Assembly: GCA_019683695.1 (NCBI GenBank)
Contig: JADGHX010000011.1
Span: forward strand, 1 to 47,099
Reading direction: 5' to 3'
Origin: Steroidobacteraceae bacterium
Lineage (GTDB): Bacteria; Pseudomonadota; Gammaproteobacteria; Steroidobacterales; Steroidobacteraceae
Length of the DNA: 47,099 bases
Made by a program: the position numbers and the translations under genes. Within the stretch, counting starts at the first letter, position 1; each line of letters begins with the position of its first letter. The notes under the pieces were generated by a model. It was not told where the DNA came from. It did not search any database and was given only the letters and a program-made list of their open reading frames with translations. Shown here piece after piece: positions 37,144 to 45,340 of the stretch.

Positions 37144-38062
37144 CGAGCCGCTCCGGCTGTGCGAGGTACATGAGGCCGCAGGCCGCGCTCACGGGCAGCA
37201 CCACGAGGCGGATGATGACTGCGGCCAGCACGGCCGACTCGTAATTCACACCGAGGGCCACCGCGGTGCCCGCGATGGATCCTTCGACCACGCCGATGCC
37301 GCTGATGGAGATGGGAAGCACCGAGGCGATGCCGGCCGCCGCCGTGATCAGCAATGCGGCGGCCACCGAGATCCGCGCGCCCGTGCCGGCGAAGGCGAGA
37401 TACACGACCGCCGCGGCCATGAACTGAAACAGGAACGACGTCGCGATGAGCGGCAGCCATTCCAGGCGCGGCCGGGCGATTCGCCGGAGGTTCTCCCATA
37501 CAGGCTCGAGCGCACGGATGGCAAACAGTCGTTCCCTGATGCGCCGGAATGTGCCCGCCCACAGCATGAGGCCAAGCGCTGCGGCGACCGCGATCGCCGG
37601 CAGGGCAAAGTTGACATACCAGGTTGCAAGTTCGTTCGTACCGGCCAGCAGCGCCGCACCGGCCAGCCCATTGAGCAACATGGCGGCAAGCCCGACCATG
37701 CGCTCGACGAGCACAGCGGAAACGGCTGCGGAGCGCTCGCCGGCGGCGCCGCTCGTGCGCACGATGCGGTACACGTCTCCGCCGATGGCCGAGGGCAGGA
37801 AGTTATTGAAGAAGAACCCATAACACCCGGTCCGGAAGAGATACAGCCAGGCGAAACGCCGGTCGTGCAGACGCAGGGACCACGACCACTTCCACGCATT
37901 GACCGGCAACTCCAGCGCCACCACCAGCATTGCCAGGGCACCGAGCTGCCAGTTCAGGCGTGCGAGGTGCGCGGGCAATTCGCGCCAGTCGACGCCCAGC
38001 GCCAGCGCGGCAAGCAGCGCGCAGGCAATCAGCACCTTCAGTTTGCGTGGGAGTTTGGGCAT
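37103..38062 (-). CDS. Flippase-like integral membrane protein (LPG synthase TM region family)
   Basis: A 319-residue protein with about 8 hydrophobic helices. The ATG at 38062 starts MPKLPRKLKVLIACALLAAL; an upstream open extension is not credible. Typical segments are YLFRTGCYGFFFNNFLPSAI followed by GGDVYRIVRTSG, AAVSAVLVERMVGLAAML and LPISISGIGVVEGSIAGTAV. These belong to the UPF0104/AglD-like family related to the membrane part of MprF, some members of which act with glycosyltransferases or move lipids. The neighbourhood (SDR, polysaccharide genes) supports an envelope role. The substrate is unknown. Confidence 0.88.
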   Translation of the reverse strand: MPKLPRKLKVLIACALLAALALGVDWRELPAHLARLNWQLGALAMLVVALELPVNAWKWSWSLRLHDRRFAWLYLFRTGCYGFFFNNFLPSAIGGDVYRIVRTSGAAGERSAAVSAVLVERMVGLAAMLLNGLAGAALLAGTNELATWYVNFALPAIAVAAALGLMLWAGTFRRIRERLFAIRALEPVWENLRRIARPRLEWLPLIATSFLFQFMAAAVVYLAFAGTGARISVAAALLITAAAGIASVLPISISGIGVVEGSIAGTAVALGVNYESAVLAAVIIRLVVLPVSAACGLMYLAQPERLATEKSGPVQTPHA

Positions 38063-38102
38063 GAGCCTGTCGGAGCACGAACTGTGCCGGAGCAGCGCGG
38101 CA

Positions 38103-38930
38103 TCAGGATCCGTGCGACTTCGTCTGTTGCATCCCCCACTTGTACCGCCAGTAGATGTGCTTCGCGAGGCCCGTGAGGTCCGGGTACATGGATGCATAGT
38201 TCACGCCGCACGAGTCCAGCACCAGCTTGATGCGCGAACAGTTCGCCCGGCCCGGTATGCGCCATTCGTGCAGCCGGCCGATGCGCCGGAAGTCCTCTGT
38301 CGGTCTCGGGTGAACGGTGAAGATGCTCCACTGGGGCGCAATGCGCGGCGTGATATGCGAGGGACGGTAGACCGACACTTCGCGGATCGCGAATGGATCG
38401 TCGGTGGGCCCGATCACAGGCAGATCCTTCACGCCGTAGATGATGGCGGGGCCTTCGGTGCCGGAGCGCTCGACTGCAAAGAACGCTGCGATGAGCAGAC
38501 TCTCCGTCCAGTCGAGCAAGCGCGTCTGCATGCCGTGATGCTGGGCGATCGCCAGCCACTCGAGATCGTGATTCGCAGGCGGGCGGTACTCGAGGTACGG
38601 CAGAGCATCGTTCTTGAAGCGGTCGAGCGCGGCACGCTCGTCGCGTTGGGTGAACCTCACCTTGCGCGATGAACCCAAATCGCGACTCACACGCCCCGCA
38701 CCCGGTCGCAGCGGATGGGCCGTGGACGCTTCGCCCCGGAAGATCCACGGCTCGCCCGCCACCTCCTCGGCCCATCGGGCCAGATCCATCCACGAGCGAA
38801 TGACGGTGCTGCGGCCCGGACTCGCCCTGGCCGGATCTCGTCGCCGCGCGCGAACAGTTCGGCCCTTCCCTGCCCGAGCGCGCGAGGTGTCGCCACCGAG
38901 CGGGCCCGATACGCGATGCGTGCTTCCCAC
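38103..38930 (-). CDS. FRG-domain protein
   Basis: A protein of up to 275 residues with an FRG domain, named after the FRG motif seen here in EPWIFRGEASTAHPLRPGAG. The central signature is HDLEWLAIAQHHGMQTRLLD followed by WTESLLIAAFFAVE. FRG proteins are common in bacteria and phages, sometimes in defence or toxin-like loci, and their biochemical activity is mostly unknown. The start is uncertain. The ATG at 38930 keeps the helix TVIRSWMDLARWAEEV that usually opens the domain but adds an Arg-rich lead; the ATG at 38789 cuts into that helix. It is 40 bp upstream of the flippase-like gene on the same strand. Confidence 0.82.
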   Translation of the reverse strand: MGSTHRVSGPLGGDTSRARAGKGRTVRARRRDPARASPGRSTVIRSWMDLARWAEEVAGEPWIFRGEASTAHPLRPGAGRVSRDLGSSRKVRFTQRDERAALDRFKNDALPYLEYRPPANHDLEWLAIAQHHGMQTRLLDWTESLLIAAFFAVERSGTEGPAIIYGVKDLPVIGPTDDPFAIREVSVYRPSHITPRIAPQWSIFTVHPRPTEDFRRIGRLHEWRIPGRANCSRIKLVLDSCGVNYASMYPDLTGLAKHIYWRYKWGMQQTKSHGS

Positions 38931-39081
38931 GGCCTCGCCTCAGCAAACGTCATTCCGCAGCGCCTGCGAAACGCTGCGCCGCGAGGGAGCCGCCCTGCTG
39001 GATCGAAAATCGCTACGCCCAGCTCAATCGCGTCCCACGAGCGACCGCCACAGCGGCACCTTCGCCGCAGGAGCCGCGCGC

Positions 39082-39873
39082 TTGATCATCGACGCATTCA
39101 TTCACCGGCTCGAGCGATTCGCAGTCCTCTCGCCAGAAGAGAAGGCCGCCGTGCGCAGCGCGTGCTCGAGCACGCGGAGTCTGCCTCCGCGATTCGAGCT
39201 CCTGCGCCAGGGCGAAAGCACTACGGGAACGAACCTGATCCTCTCCGGGTTCGCATGCCGCTACACCATGCTTCCGGGTGGCCGCAGGCAGATCACGGCG
39301 TACCTCATACCCGGTGACCTGTGCGACGTACGCGCCTGCATGCTCGACGGGATGGATCATTCGATCGGCACGTTGAGCCCCGTCGAGGTGGCACAGCTGT
39401 CGCACGACAGCATGCTGGAGCTCACGCAACGCGTGCCTGGCCTCACGCGTGCGGTGTGGTGGTCCACACTCGTTGAGGAGGCAACCACACGCGAATGGGT
39501 GCTGAACGTGGGGCACCGAACGGCTCTGTCACGTACGGCGCATCTCTTTTGCGAGCTCTTCTCGCGAATGCACGCGGTTGACCTCACACACCAGAACATG
39601 TGCGAGATCCCGATCACGCAGAGCGACCTCGCCGATGCGCTCGCCCTCTCCCCCGTGCACGTGAATCGCACGCTCATGAAGCTGCGTGCGCTGAAGCTCG
39701 CCACGTTCCGCCATCAGCATCTGACGATTCACGACTTCAAGGGCCTGCAGGAGGTCGGTGGATTCGATCCCGCCTACCTGCGGCTCGAGGATCCGAGCCC
39801 CTTCAGTGAGGTGCGTCGCCCCGGGGCGTCACCGCCGCCGCGCCCCGATCACGCGGAGACGACGATGCTCTGA
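39082..39873 (+). CDS. Crp/Fnr-family transcriptional regulator
   Basis: A 263-residue regulator. The TTG at 39082 is chosen because AGGAG lies 8 nt upstream; the frame is open far upstream but overlaps the divergent FRG gene. The cyclic-nucleotide-binding-like beta roll covers about 15-125 (LLRQGESTTGTNLILSGFAC, GDLCDVRACML). A dimerisation helix follows, then a winged HTH (ITQSDLADALALSPVHVNRT, then LMKLRALKL). It lacks the N-terminal Cys cluster of FNR. The recognition helix SPVHVNR has Val where FNR has the Glu that reads TTGAT. Three FNR-type sites lie 100-180 bp downstream, before the polysaccharide operon. Confidence 0.88.
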   Translation: MIIDAFIHRLERFAVLSPEEKAAVRSACSSTRSLPPRFELLRQGESTTGTNLILSGFACRYTMLPGGRRQITAYLIPGDLCDVRACMLDGMDHSIGTLSPVEVAQLSHDSMLELTQRVPGLTRAVWWSTLVEEATTREWVLNVGHRTALSRTAHLFCELFSRMHAVDLTHQNMCEIPITQSDLADALALSPVHVNRTLMKLRALKLATFRHQHLTIHDFKGLQEVGGFDPAYLRLEDPSPFSEVRRPGASPPPRPDHAETTML

Positions 39874-39976
39874 AGATGCGGCTTTGGGTGCAGGGCTCTG
39901 CGGCAACGCCCGTGCTCAAACCATTGTCCTTTGGCGCCGCGATGAAGCCGGGCATTGACTGCACAGCGCGCCGGAA

Positions 39977-39990
39977 TTGATCCACGTTAA
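39977..39990. promoter_or_regulatory. FNR/DNR-type site A
   Basis: TTGAT-CCAC-GTTAA. The first half matches the FNR/CRP-superfamily half-site TTGAT exactly and the second half matches three of five bases of ATCAA. It shares AATTGATC-NN-CGTTA (starting one or two bases upstream) with site C, exactly 60 bp further on. Confidence 0.5.
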
Positions 39991-39995
39991 GGCGG

Positions 39996-40009
39996 TTGAT
40001 CGAGATCAA
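39996..40009. promoter_or_regulatory. FNR-type site B, perfect palindrome
   Basis: TTGAT-CGAG-ATCAA is the exact FNR/Anr consensus TTGATNNNNATCAA. It lies 122 bp downstream of the Crp/Fnr-family gene and about 160 bp before the first glycosyltransferase of the polysaccharide operon. The likely binder is an FNR/Anr-type regulator, either encoded elsewhere or the adjacent family member. Confidence 0.72.
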
Positions 40010-40036
40010 GCCTTGCCACTCATCTCAGGTCCGAAA

Positions 40037-40050
40037 TTGATCTGCGTTAT
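40037..40050. promoter_or_regulatory. FNR/DNR-type site C
   Basis: TTGAT-CTGC-GTTAT. It has an exact first half-site and a weak second half. It overlaps a possible -10 element TTATAC (40047-40052), a position where a bound regulator would repress rather than activate. Confidence 0.45.
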
Positions 40051-40166
40051 ACGCACGTCTGACTGATCCAGTTACATGCGCTCGTTCATACGCGCACTTG
40101 CGTATTCGGGGCACACAACGTGCTGCCGCTGGACACGCATTCGCACAAGCTGTGCGCGAGGCCTGC

Positions 40167-41183
40167 ATGAAGATCCTCGATACTCGATGGCTCGGGCGTC
40201 ACGGCATCGGCCGCTTCGCCGCGGAGCTGCGCGCGCGTCTTCCCGGATTCCAGGACATCGGCTTGCGGGGACGCCCATCGAGCCCCGCGGATCCGTGGCG
40301 GCTCCAGGCGTATCTGCGCACCTTGCCGGCAGACCTCTTCTTCTCGCCCGGTTACAACGCGCCTGTTCATGCGACCTGCGCGTTCGCCTTCTGCGTGCAT
40401 GACCTCAATCACCTGCAGGTGCCCGACAACTCGACTCCGCTCAAGCGCATGTATTACGAGCAGCTCATCAAGCCTGCGGTCCGCAGAGCCGCGGTCGTGT
40501 TCACGGTATCGGAGTTCTCTCGCGCCGCCATCGCCGAATGGGCGGGCGTGAAGGCGGACGGCATCGTGAACGTCGGCAATGGCATCTCCGCCCCCTTCAT
40601 CCCGGAGGGTCCGCGCGTCACGTTGGCGCAACCGTATTTCCTGTACGTGGGCAATCATCGTCCCCACAAGAACTTCGCGCGCCTGCTGCAGGCGTTTGCC
40701 GTGTCCGGCCTCAGGGACGATTACCTCCTCGTCAGCACGGGCGAAGGATCCCGCGAGCTGCACGCCGAGATTCACAGGCTCGGGCTGCACGGCCGCGTGC
40801 GCTTTCGCGGTCTGGTCTCGGACGAAGACCTTGCAGCGCTGTATCGGGGCGCGACGGCACTCGTGCTTGTCTCACTGTACGAGGGCTTCGGCCTGCCCAT
40901 TGTCGAGGCCATGAGCTGCGGCGCCGCCGTGCTGACATCGACGACGGCCTCGATGCCCGAAACCGCCGGTGGAGCCGCATTGCTCGTGGATCCACGCCGC
41001 ACCGACGCGATTGCCGAGGGACTGCGGCGGCTCGCGTTCGATTCCGGCCTGCAAAGCCAGCTGCGGAGCCGTGGACTCGAGCGCGCACGCGACTTCTCGT
41101 GGGACGAGACGGCGCGGAAGGTGCAGCAAGCGCTCGAACGCATCGGACACTCGACAAAGGAGCGGGCATGCGCGTGGCACTAG
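40167..41183 (+). CDS. Family 4-type glycosyltransferase (GT-B fold)
   Basis: A 338-residue cytoplasmic sugar transferase and the first gene of the polysaccharide operon. The ATG at 40167 starts MKILDTRWLGRHGIGRFAAE; the frame is open further upstream without support. The acceptor domain includes FAFCVHDLNHL and FTVSEFSRAAIAEW. The donor domain has YFLYVGNHRPHKNFARLLQA, RVRFRGLVSDEDLAALYRGA and the E-x7-E motif in YEGFGLPIVEAMSCGAAVL. The likely donor is a nucleotide sugar such as GDP-mannose, but this is not determinable. The 3' end overlaps the next gene by 16 bp. Confidence 0.92.
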   Translation: MKILDTRWLGRHGIGRFAAELRARLPGFQDIGLRGRPSSPADPWRLQAYLRTLPADLFFSPGYNAPVHATCAFAFCVHDLNHLQVPDNSTPLKRMYYEQLIKPAVRRAAVVFTVSEFSRAAIAEWAGVKADGIVNVGNGISAPFIPEGPRVTLAQPYFLYVGNHRPHKNFARLLQAFAVSGLRDDYLLVSTGEGSRELHAEIHRLGLHGRVRFRGLVSDEDLAALYRGATALVLVSLYEGFGLPIVEAMSCGAAVLTSTTASMPETAGGAALLVDPRRTDAIAEGLRRLAFDSGLQSQLRSRGLERARDFSWDETARKVQQALERIGHSTKERACAWH

Positions 41184-42328
41184 TCCACTACTGGCTCGTC
41201 AACTGGCGAGGCGGCGAGCGGCTGTTCAAGGCCATCGCCGACCTGTTTCCCCAGGCCGACATCTATACCCATGTTGCCGATCCGGAGCTGCTGGCGCGCG
41301 AGCTGCCGAATCGCAGTGTCAACACCACCTTCATCTCACGCTTGCCACGCGCGCGGCGCTACTACCAGAAGTATCTCCCGTTGATGCCGATGGCACTCGA
41401 AGCGCTCGACCTGCAGAGCTACGAGCTCGTGATCAGCAGCGAGTCCGGCCCTGCGAAGGGCGTCGTCGTAAGCCCGCACGCGACCCACATTTGCTACTGC
41501 CACTCGCCGATGCGGTATGTGTGGGACCGGTACTACGACTACCGCAACTTCTACGGTGGCCTGAGCCGTTTCGCAATGGTCCCTCTCATGCACTACATGC
41601 GGCTCTGGGATCAGCTCTCAGCGCAGCGAGTGGACTACTACATCGCCAACTCTCACTTCGTCGGCAAACGCATACACAAGTACTACGGGCGCCACGCGGA
41701 AGTGATCTATCCGCCCGTCGCGATCCGCGAGTTCGATACGACTCGCCCCGCGGAGGACTTCTACCTCTACGTCGGTCGCCTCGTGCCCTACAAGCGGCCC
41801 GATCTGCTCGTGGAGGCCTGCACGCGCCTGAAGCGACGCCTCATCGTCATCGGCGACGGCGAGATGCTGCCGCGACTGAAGCGCATCGCGGGCCCGACCG
41901 TCGAGTTGCTCGGCGCGCAGGAGTTCGACGTGATCCGCGATCACTACGCCCGGTGCCGCGCGACGCTGTTCGCCGGCGTCGAGGACTTCGGCATGGTTCC
42001 CGTGGAAGCCATGGCTTCGGGCAAGCCCGTGATCGCCTACGGGCACGGCGGCGCACGCGAGACGGTGGTCGATGGCCTGAGCGGTGTGCTCTTCGACGAG
42101 CCCACCCCCGAGTCCGTGATGGATGCGATCCGCCGATTCGAGCGCAGCATGGACCGCTTCGATCGCCGCGCCATCTGCGCCCACGCCGCGCAGTTCTCCG
42201 ATCTGGTGTTCCGCGAGCGCTTCTGCGCTTACCTGAGCAATGTTGTTCCGGGTGCGCTCAAGGAATCCGCGGAGGCGCACACCCGTACCACCCCGGCCGC
42301 ACAGCGTGTACGCCGGATCGCCATGTAG
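41168..42328 (+). CDS. Family 4 glycosyltransferase (WbaZ/GumH-like)
   Basis: A 386-residue GT-B enzyme. The ATG at 41168 is fixed by AAAGGAG 6 nt upstream, inside the end of the previous gene. It begins MRVALVHYWLVNWRGGERLF, the opening of a mannosyl/rhamnosyltransferase group common in exopolysaccharide clusters. Other parts are ICYCHSPMRYVWDRYYDYRN, FVGKRIHKYYGR, FYLYVGRLVPYKRPDLLVEA and GVEDFGMVPVEAMASGKPVI with the conserved Glu pair. The C-terminal 20 residues are basic and Thr/Ala-rich. Confidence 0.93.
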   Translation: MRVALVHYWLVNWRGGERLFKAIADLFPQADIYTHVADPELLARELPNRSVNTTFISRLPRARRYYQKYLPLMPMALEALDLQSYELVISSESGPAKGVVVSPHATHICYCHSPMRYVWDRYYDYRNFYGGLSRFAMVPLMHYMRLWDQLSAQRVDYYIANSHFVGKRIHKYYGRHAEVIYPPVAIREFDTTRPAEDFYLYVGRLVPYKRPDLLVEACTRLKRRLIVIGDGEMLPRLKRIAGPTVELLGAQEFDVIRDHYARCRATLFAGVEDFGMVPVEAMASGKPVIAYGHGGARETVVDGLSGVLFDEPTPESVMDAIRRFERSMDRFDRRAICAHAAQFSDLVFRERFCAYLSNVVPGALKESAEAHTRTTPAAQRVRRIAM

Positions 42329-42358
42329 CCGCACATCGCCAGCACCGCACCGAACGAG

Positions 42359-43270
42359 ATGGAACAGGCTGTTCGAAAACGCCGCACCGCTCACCTGGCG
42401 CCCGTGCCATGCGTGCCGGAAAGCGATATCAGCCTGAAGGAGCTGGTGCGCACGCTCTGGCGCGGCAAGTGGATCATCCTCGCGTGCGCGATCGCGCTCG
42501 GCGCCGTAGCCACTGCCGTCGGAATGTCCAAGCCAACGCTTTACCGCGCCTCTGTGGTCGTCGCGCCCGTCTCCACTCCCGCGAACGCAAACGACGCCAC
42601 CAACGCGCTGCTCTCGCAGTTCAGCAACATCGCCGCACTCACGGGCCTTCCCCTCGGGAATTCGAATGGCCGCGCCGAAGCGCTCGCCATACTGGACTCC
42701 TCGAGCCTCGTCACCGCCTACATCCGCCGGAACAATCTGATTCCGCTGCTGTACCCGGATTTGTGGGACGCCACCGCACGCCGGTGGCGCGTGCAAAGCG
42801 AGGCGGAAGTTCCCACGCTCTGGCAGGCGAGCCAGTTCTTCTCGAACAACGTGAAGAGCGTGACGGAAGACACCCGCACGGGAACACTCACGCTCACGAT
42901 CACCTGGACGGACCCCACCCTCGCGGCGCGCTGGGCCAACGGCCTCGTGGCACTCACCAACGAGTATCTGCGCAGCAAGGCCATTGAGGAGGCCGAGCGC
43001 AAGATCGCATACCTGCAGGGCGAGGCCGCCAAGACCAGCATCGTTCAGGTGCAGAACGCCATCTATTCCCTGCTCGAGCTGCAGATCAAGAGTGCCATGC
43101 TGGCTCGCGGCACCCCTGAATACGCGCTCCGCGTCGTCGACGCGGCGGTTCCGCCCGAGCGACCTGCCGCACCACGCCCATTGCTGTGGACCCTGGCAGG
43201 ACTGTGCACCGGATTCTTCGCCGGCGCGTTGTTCGTCCTGGCGCGCACGGCCTGGCGCGCCTCACCGTGA
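42359..43270 (+). CDS. Wzz-type polysaccharide chain-length determinant
   Basis: A 303-residue polysaccharide co-polymerase. The N-terminal Wzz domain is preceded by ISLKELVRTLWRGKWIILAC, with TM1 at about 36-55. The periplasmic part begins PTLYRASVVVAPVS and includes a coiled segment (EYLRSKAIEEAERKIAYLQG, EAAKTSIVQVQNAIYSLLEL). The Pro-rich exit VVDAAVPPERPAAPRP precedes TM2 (LLWTLAGLCTGFFAGALFVL). There is no C-terminal BY-kinase domain, so it is of the Wzz/PCP-1 kind. The stop overlaps the GTG start of the flippase gene. Confidence 0.9.
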   Translation: MEQAVRKRRTAHLAPVPCVPESDISLKELVRTLWRGKWIILACAIALGAVATAVGMSKPTLYRASVVVAPVSTPANANDATNALLSQFSNIAALTGLPLGNSNGRAEALAILDSSSLVTAYIRRNNLIPLLYPDLWDATARRWRVQSEAEVPTLWQASQFFSNNVKSVTEDTRTGTLTLTITWTDPTLAARWANGLVALTNEYLRSKAIEEAERKIAYLQGEAAKTSIVQVQNAIYSLLELQIKSAMLARGTPEYALRVVDAAVPPERPAAPRPLLWTLAGLCTGFFAGALFVLARTAWRASP

Positions 43271-44547
43271 GTGCGTCCGGCAACACACCGGCCCGCGCGA
43301 CACACGGGCTTCGGAGGAACATTCTGGCGTTGTATGTCGTGCAGGTGCTCAATTTCGCCCTGCCGCTGATCAGCGTCCCGTATCTGGTTCGCGTCCTGGG
43401 TGCCTCATCGTATGGCCTGCTCGCACTCGCCGGCGCACTCATCGTGTACTTCGCCGCGTTCACCGACTTTGGCTTTGGCATCGCCGGAACGCGCGCGGCC
43501 GCCGCGGCGCGAGACGACCCGCGACAACTCGGGGCCTTGCTTGCAAGTGTCACCGTCGTTCGGCTCGGGCTCATGTGTGTCGCACTGCTTGCACTTGCGG
43601 CGCTGCTCATCAGCGCCCCGAGATTCGCAGAGCATGCGGCGGTGTATGCTGCCAGCTCCCTGACCCTGTTAGGCACCGCGCTCTTCCCCAACTGGCTGCT
43701 ACAGGGTGTCGAAGCCATGCGCACGCTCGCCCTTGCGACGGTGACGGGCCGGCTCGTTGCTGTGGGCCTGATCTTCGCGCTGGTGCACGATCCCGCCGAC
43801 ACGGCACTTGCGGCGGGCCTGCAGGCGCTTTCGCTGCTCATTGCACTCGTTGTCGCCGCAAGACCGCTGATCCAGCTCGTTCCCGTGCAGCACTGGAAAG
43901 TGGATCGGCAACAGATCCCGGCGCTCTTCGCCGACAGCCGCAACGCCTTTGTCTGCTCGGGCGCTGTCACCCTGTACACCAGCGCCACCACCGTGGCGCT
44001 CGGCTTCTTCGCGCCAACGTCACTCGTGGGTGCATTCAGCGCTGCAGCGAAGATTGTCGCGGCGATCTCCTCGATGCTGTGGGCGCCGATCTCGCAGGGC
44101 GTCTATCCGCGTCTTTCGGCACTCCTCTCCCGGCGCGACGCCGCTGCCTCGGAGCGGCTGCAGGCGCTCATTCTGCGCGCGCTGCTTCCGCTTGCCGTGC
44201 TGATCACCGTCGCGCTGTGGCTGCTTGCGGAACCGGTGGTCCGTATCGTTCTCGGCTCGGGGATGGAGCCCGCGATCGGCGTGCTTCGGGTGCTCGCGCC
44301 GCTTCCGGCGCTCATGATCCTCAGCAACTACTTCGGCGTTCTCGTGCTCTTCGCGCACGGGGAGTTCGCGGCAGCCTCCCGTTTTCAGGCGGCCGTTGCC
44401 GTCGTGTCGCTCGTCTGGCTGCTGCCGCTCGTGCAGCTGGGCGCCGCGGAAGGCGCGGCATGGAGCGCACTCATCACGGAAACGGTCATCACCGTCGGTT
44501 TCATCTATCTGTGTCGTACGCGGGGTCTTCTTGCATGGTCGTCGTAG
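43267..44547 (+). CDS. wzx: Polysaccharide flippase (Wzx/PST family)
   Basis: A 426-residue membrane protein with about 12 helices. The GTG at 43267 overlaps the wzz stop (GTGA), and an upstream open extension would lie inside wzz. It begins with a short polar lead, then LRRNILALYVVQVLNFALPL followed by ISVPYLVRVLGASSYGLLAL, the standard opening of Wzx-like undecaprenyl-linked oligosaccharide flippases, and FTDFGFGIAGTRAAAAARDD. It moves lipid-linked repeat units across the inner membrane. No Wzy polymerase is seen in the window. Confidence 0.92.
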   Translation: MSASGNTPARATHGLRRNILALYVVQVLNFALPLISVPYLVRVLGASSYGLLALAGALIVYFAAFTDFGFGIAGTRAAAAARDDPRQLGALLASVTVVRLGLMCVALLALAALLISAPRFAEHAAVYAASSLTLLGTALFPNWLLQGVEAMRTLALATVTGRLVAVGLIFALVHDPADTALAAGLQALSLLIALVVAARPLIQLVPVQHWKVDRQQIPALFADSRNAFVCSGAVTLYTSATTVALGFFAPTSLVGAFSAAAKIVAAISSMLWAPISQGVYPRLSALLSRRDAAASERLQALILRALLPLAVLITVALWLLAEPVVRIVLGSGMEPAIGVLRVLAPLPALMILSNYFGVLVLFAHGEFAAASRFQAAVAVVSLVWLLPLVQLGAAEGAAWSALITETVITVGFIYLCRTRGLLAWSS

Positions 44548-44641
44548 CTGCTGGCTTTGCTCAGGTCATCGGGGCGGCGCTCAAGTGCGCCGAGGGGGCC
44601 CTGGTCCGCAAGGAATACACGACAGGGAGGGCTTCCGCGGC

Positions 44642-45340
44642 ATGAAGAAGCTCCTCAGAGCGGCACTCCATCGGATACTGGATGGCTATATCAACGATCG
44701 CGCGCATAACGTGGATTTCCAGCGCGATCTGCTCGCTGCAGCGGCCACGGCCCGCTTCGTTGAGCGCTACGCGGCGTCCGCAGAGGTTTTTCATGCGCGC
44801 ACGGATCTTCTGCGGTACGCCGCGACGCTGGCCAGGGACCAGCCGGGCCTGATCTGCGAGTTCGGCGTTTTTCGCGGCTCGAGCGTGAATCTCATCGCGC
44901 AGTGCCTGCCGGACCGGCCTGTCTACGGATTCGACTCGTTCGAGGGCCTGCCTACGCGCTGGCGATCCGGGTTCGAGCGCGGCAGTTTCGGAACGGGCGG
45001 CACGCTGCCTCGCGTGCGCCCAAATGTCCGACTGGTGAAGGGCTGGTTCTCGCAAACGCTCGAGCCGTTCCTCGCAAGCCACGCAGACCCGGTGGCGCTC
45101 GTGCACATCGACTGCGACGTGTACGACTCCACCCGTACCGTTCTTGAAGCGCTCGCGCCTCGCATCCAGCCCGGAACGGTGTTGGTGTTCGACGAGTACT
45201 TCAACTATCCGGGCTGGCAGAAGCACGAGCACAAGGCCTTTCGCGAGTTCATCCGCACCCATGGCGGGGAATACGCATACGTCGCGTACAACGCAGACAA
45301 TCAGCAGGTGGTTGTGAAATGCATCGGATCGTCGCAGTAA
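44642..45340 (+). CDS. TylF-like SAM-dependent methyltransferase of the polysaccharide operon
   Basis: A 232-residue class I methyltransferase, probably acting on a sugar. The ATG at 44642 has GGAGGG about 11 nt upstream. CEFGVFRGSSVNLIAQCLPD is the SAM-binding loop, YGFDSFEGLP is the TylF/MycE signature, and ALVHIDCDVYDSTRTVLEAL followed by VLVFDEYFNYPGWQKHEHKA carries the metal-binding Asp residues of this family. It is 94 bp after wzx on the same strand, and its 3' end overlaps the next gene by 22 bp. The methylated position cannot be predicted. Confidence 0.88.
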   Translation: MKKLLRAALHRILDGYINDRAHNVDFQRDLLAAAATARFVERYAASAEVFHARTDLLRYAATLARDQPGLICEFGVFRGSSVNLIAQCLPDRPVYGFDSFEGLPTRWRSGFERGSFGTGGTLPRVRPNVRLVKGWFSQTLEPFLASHADPVALVHIDCDVYDSTRTVLEALAPRIQPGTVLVFDEYFNYPGWQKHEHKAFREFIRTHGGEYAYVAYNADNQQVVVKCIGSSQ

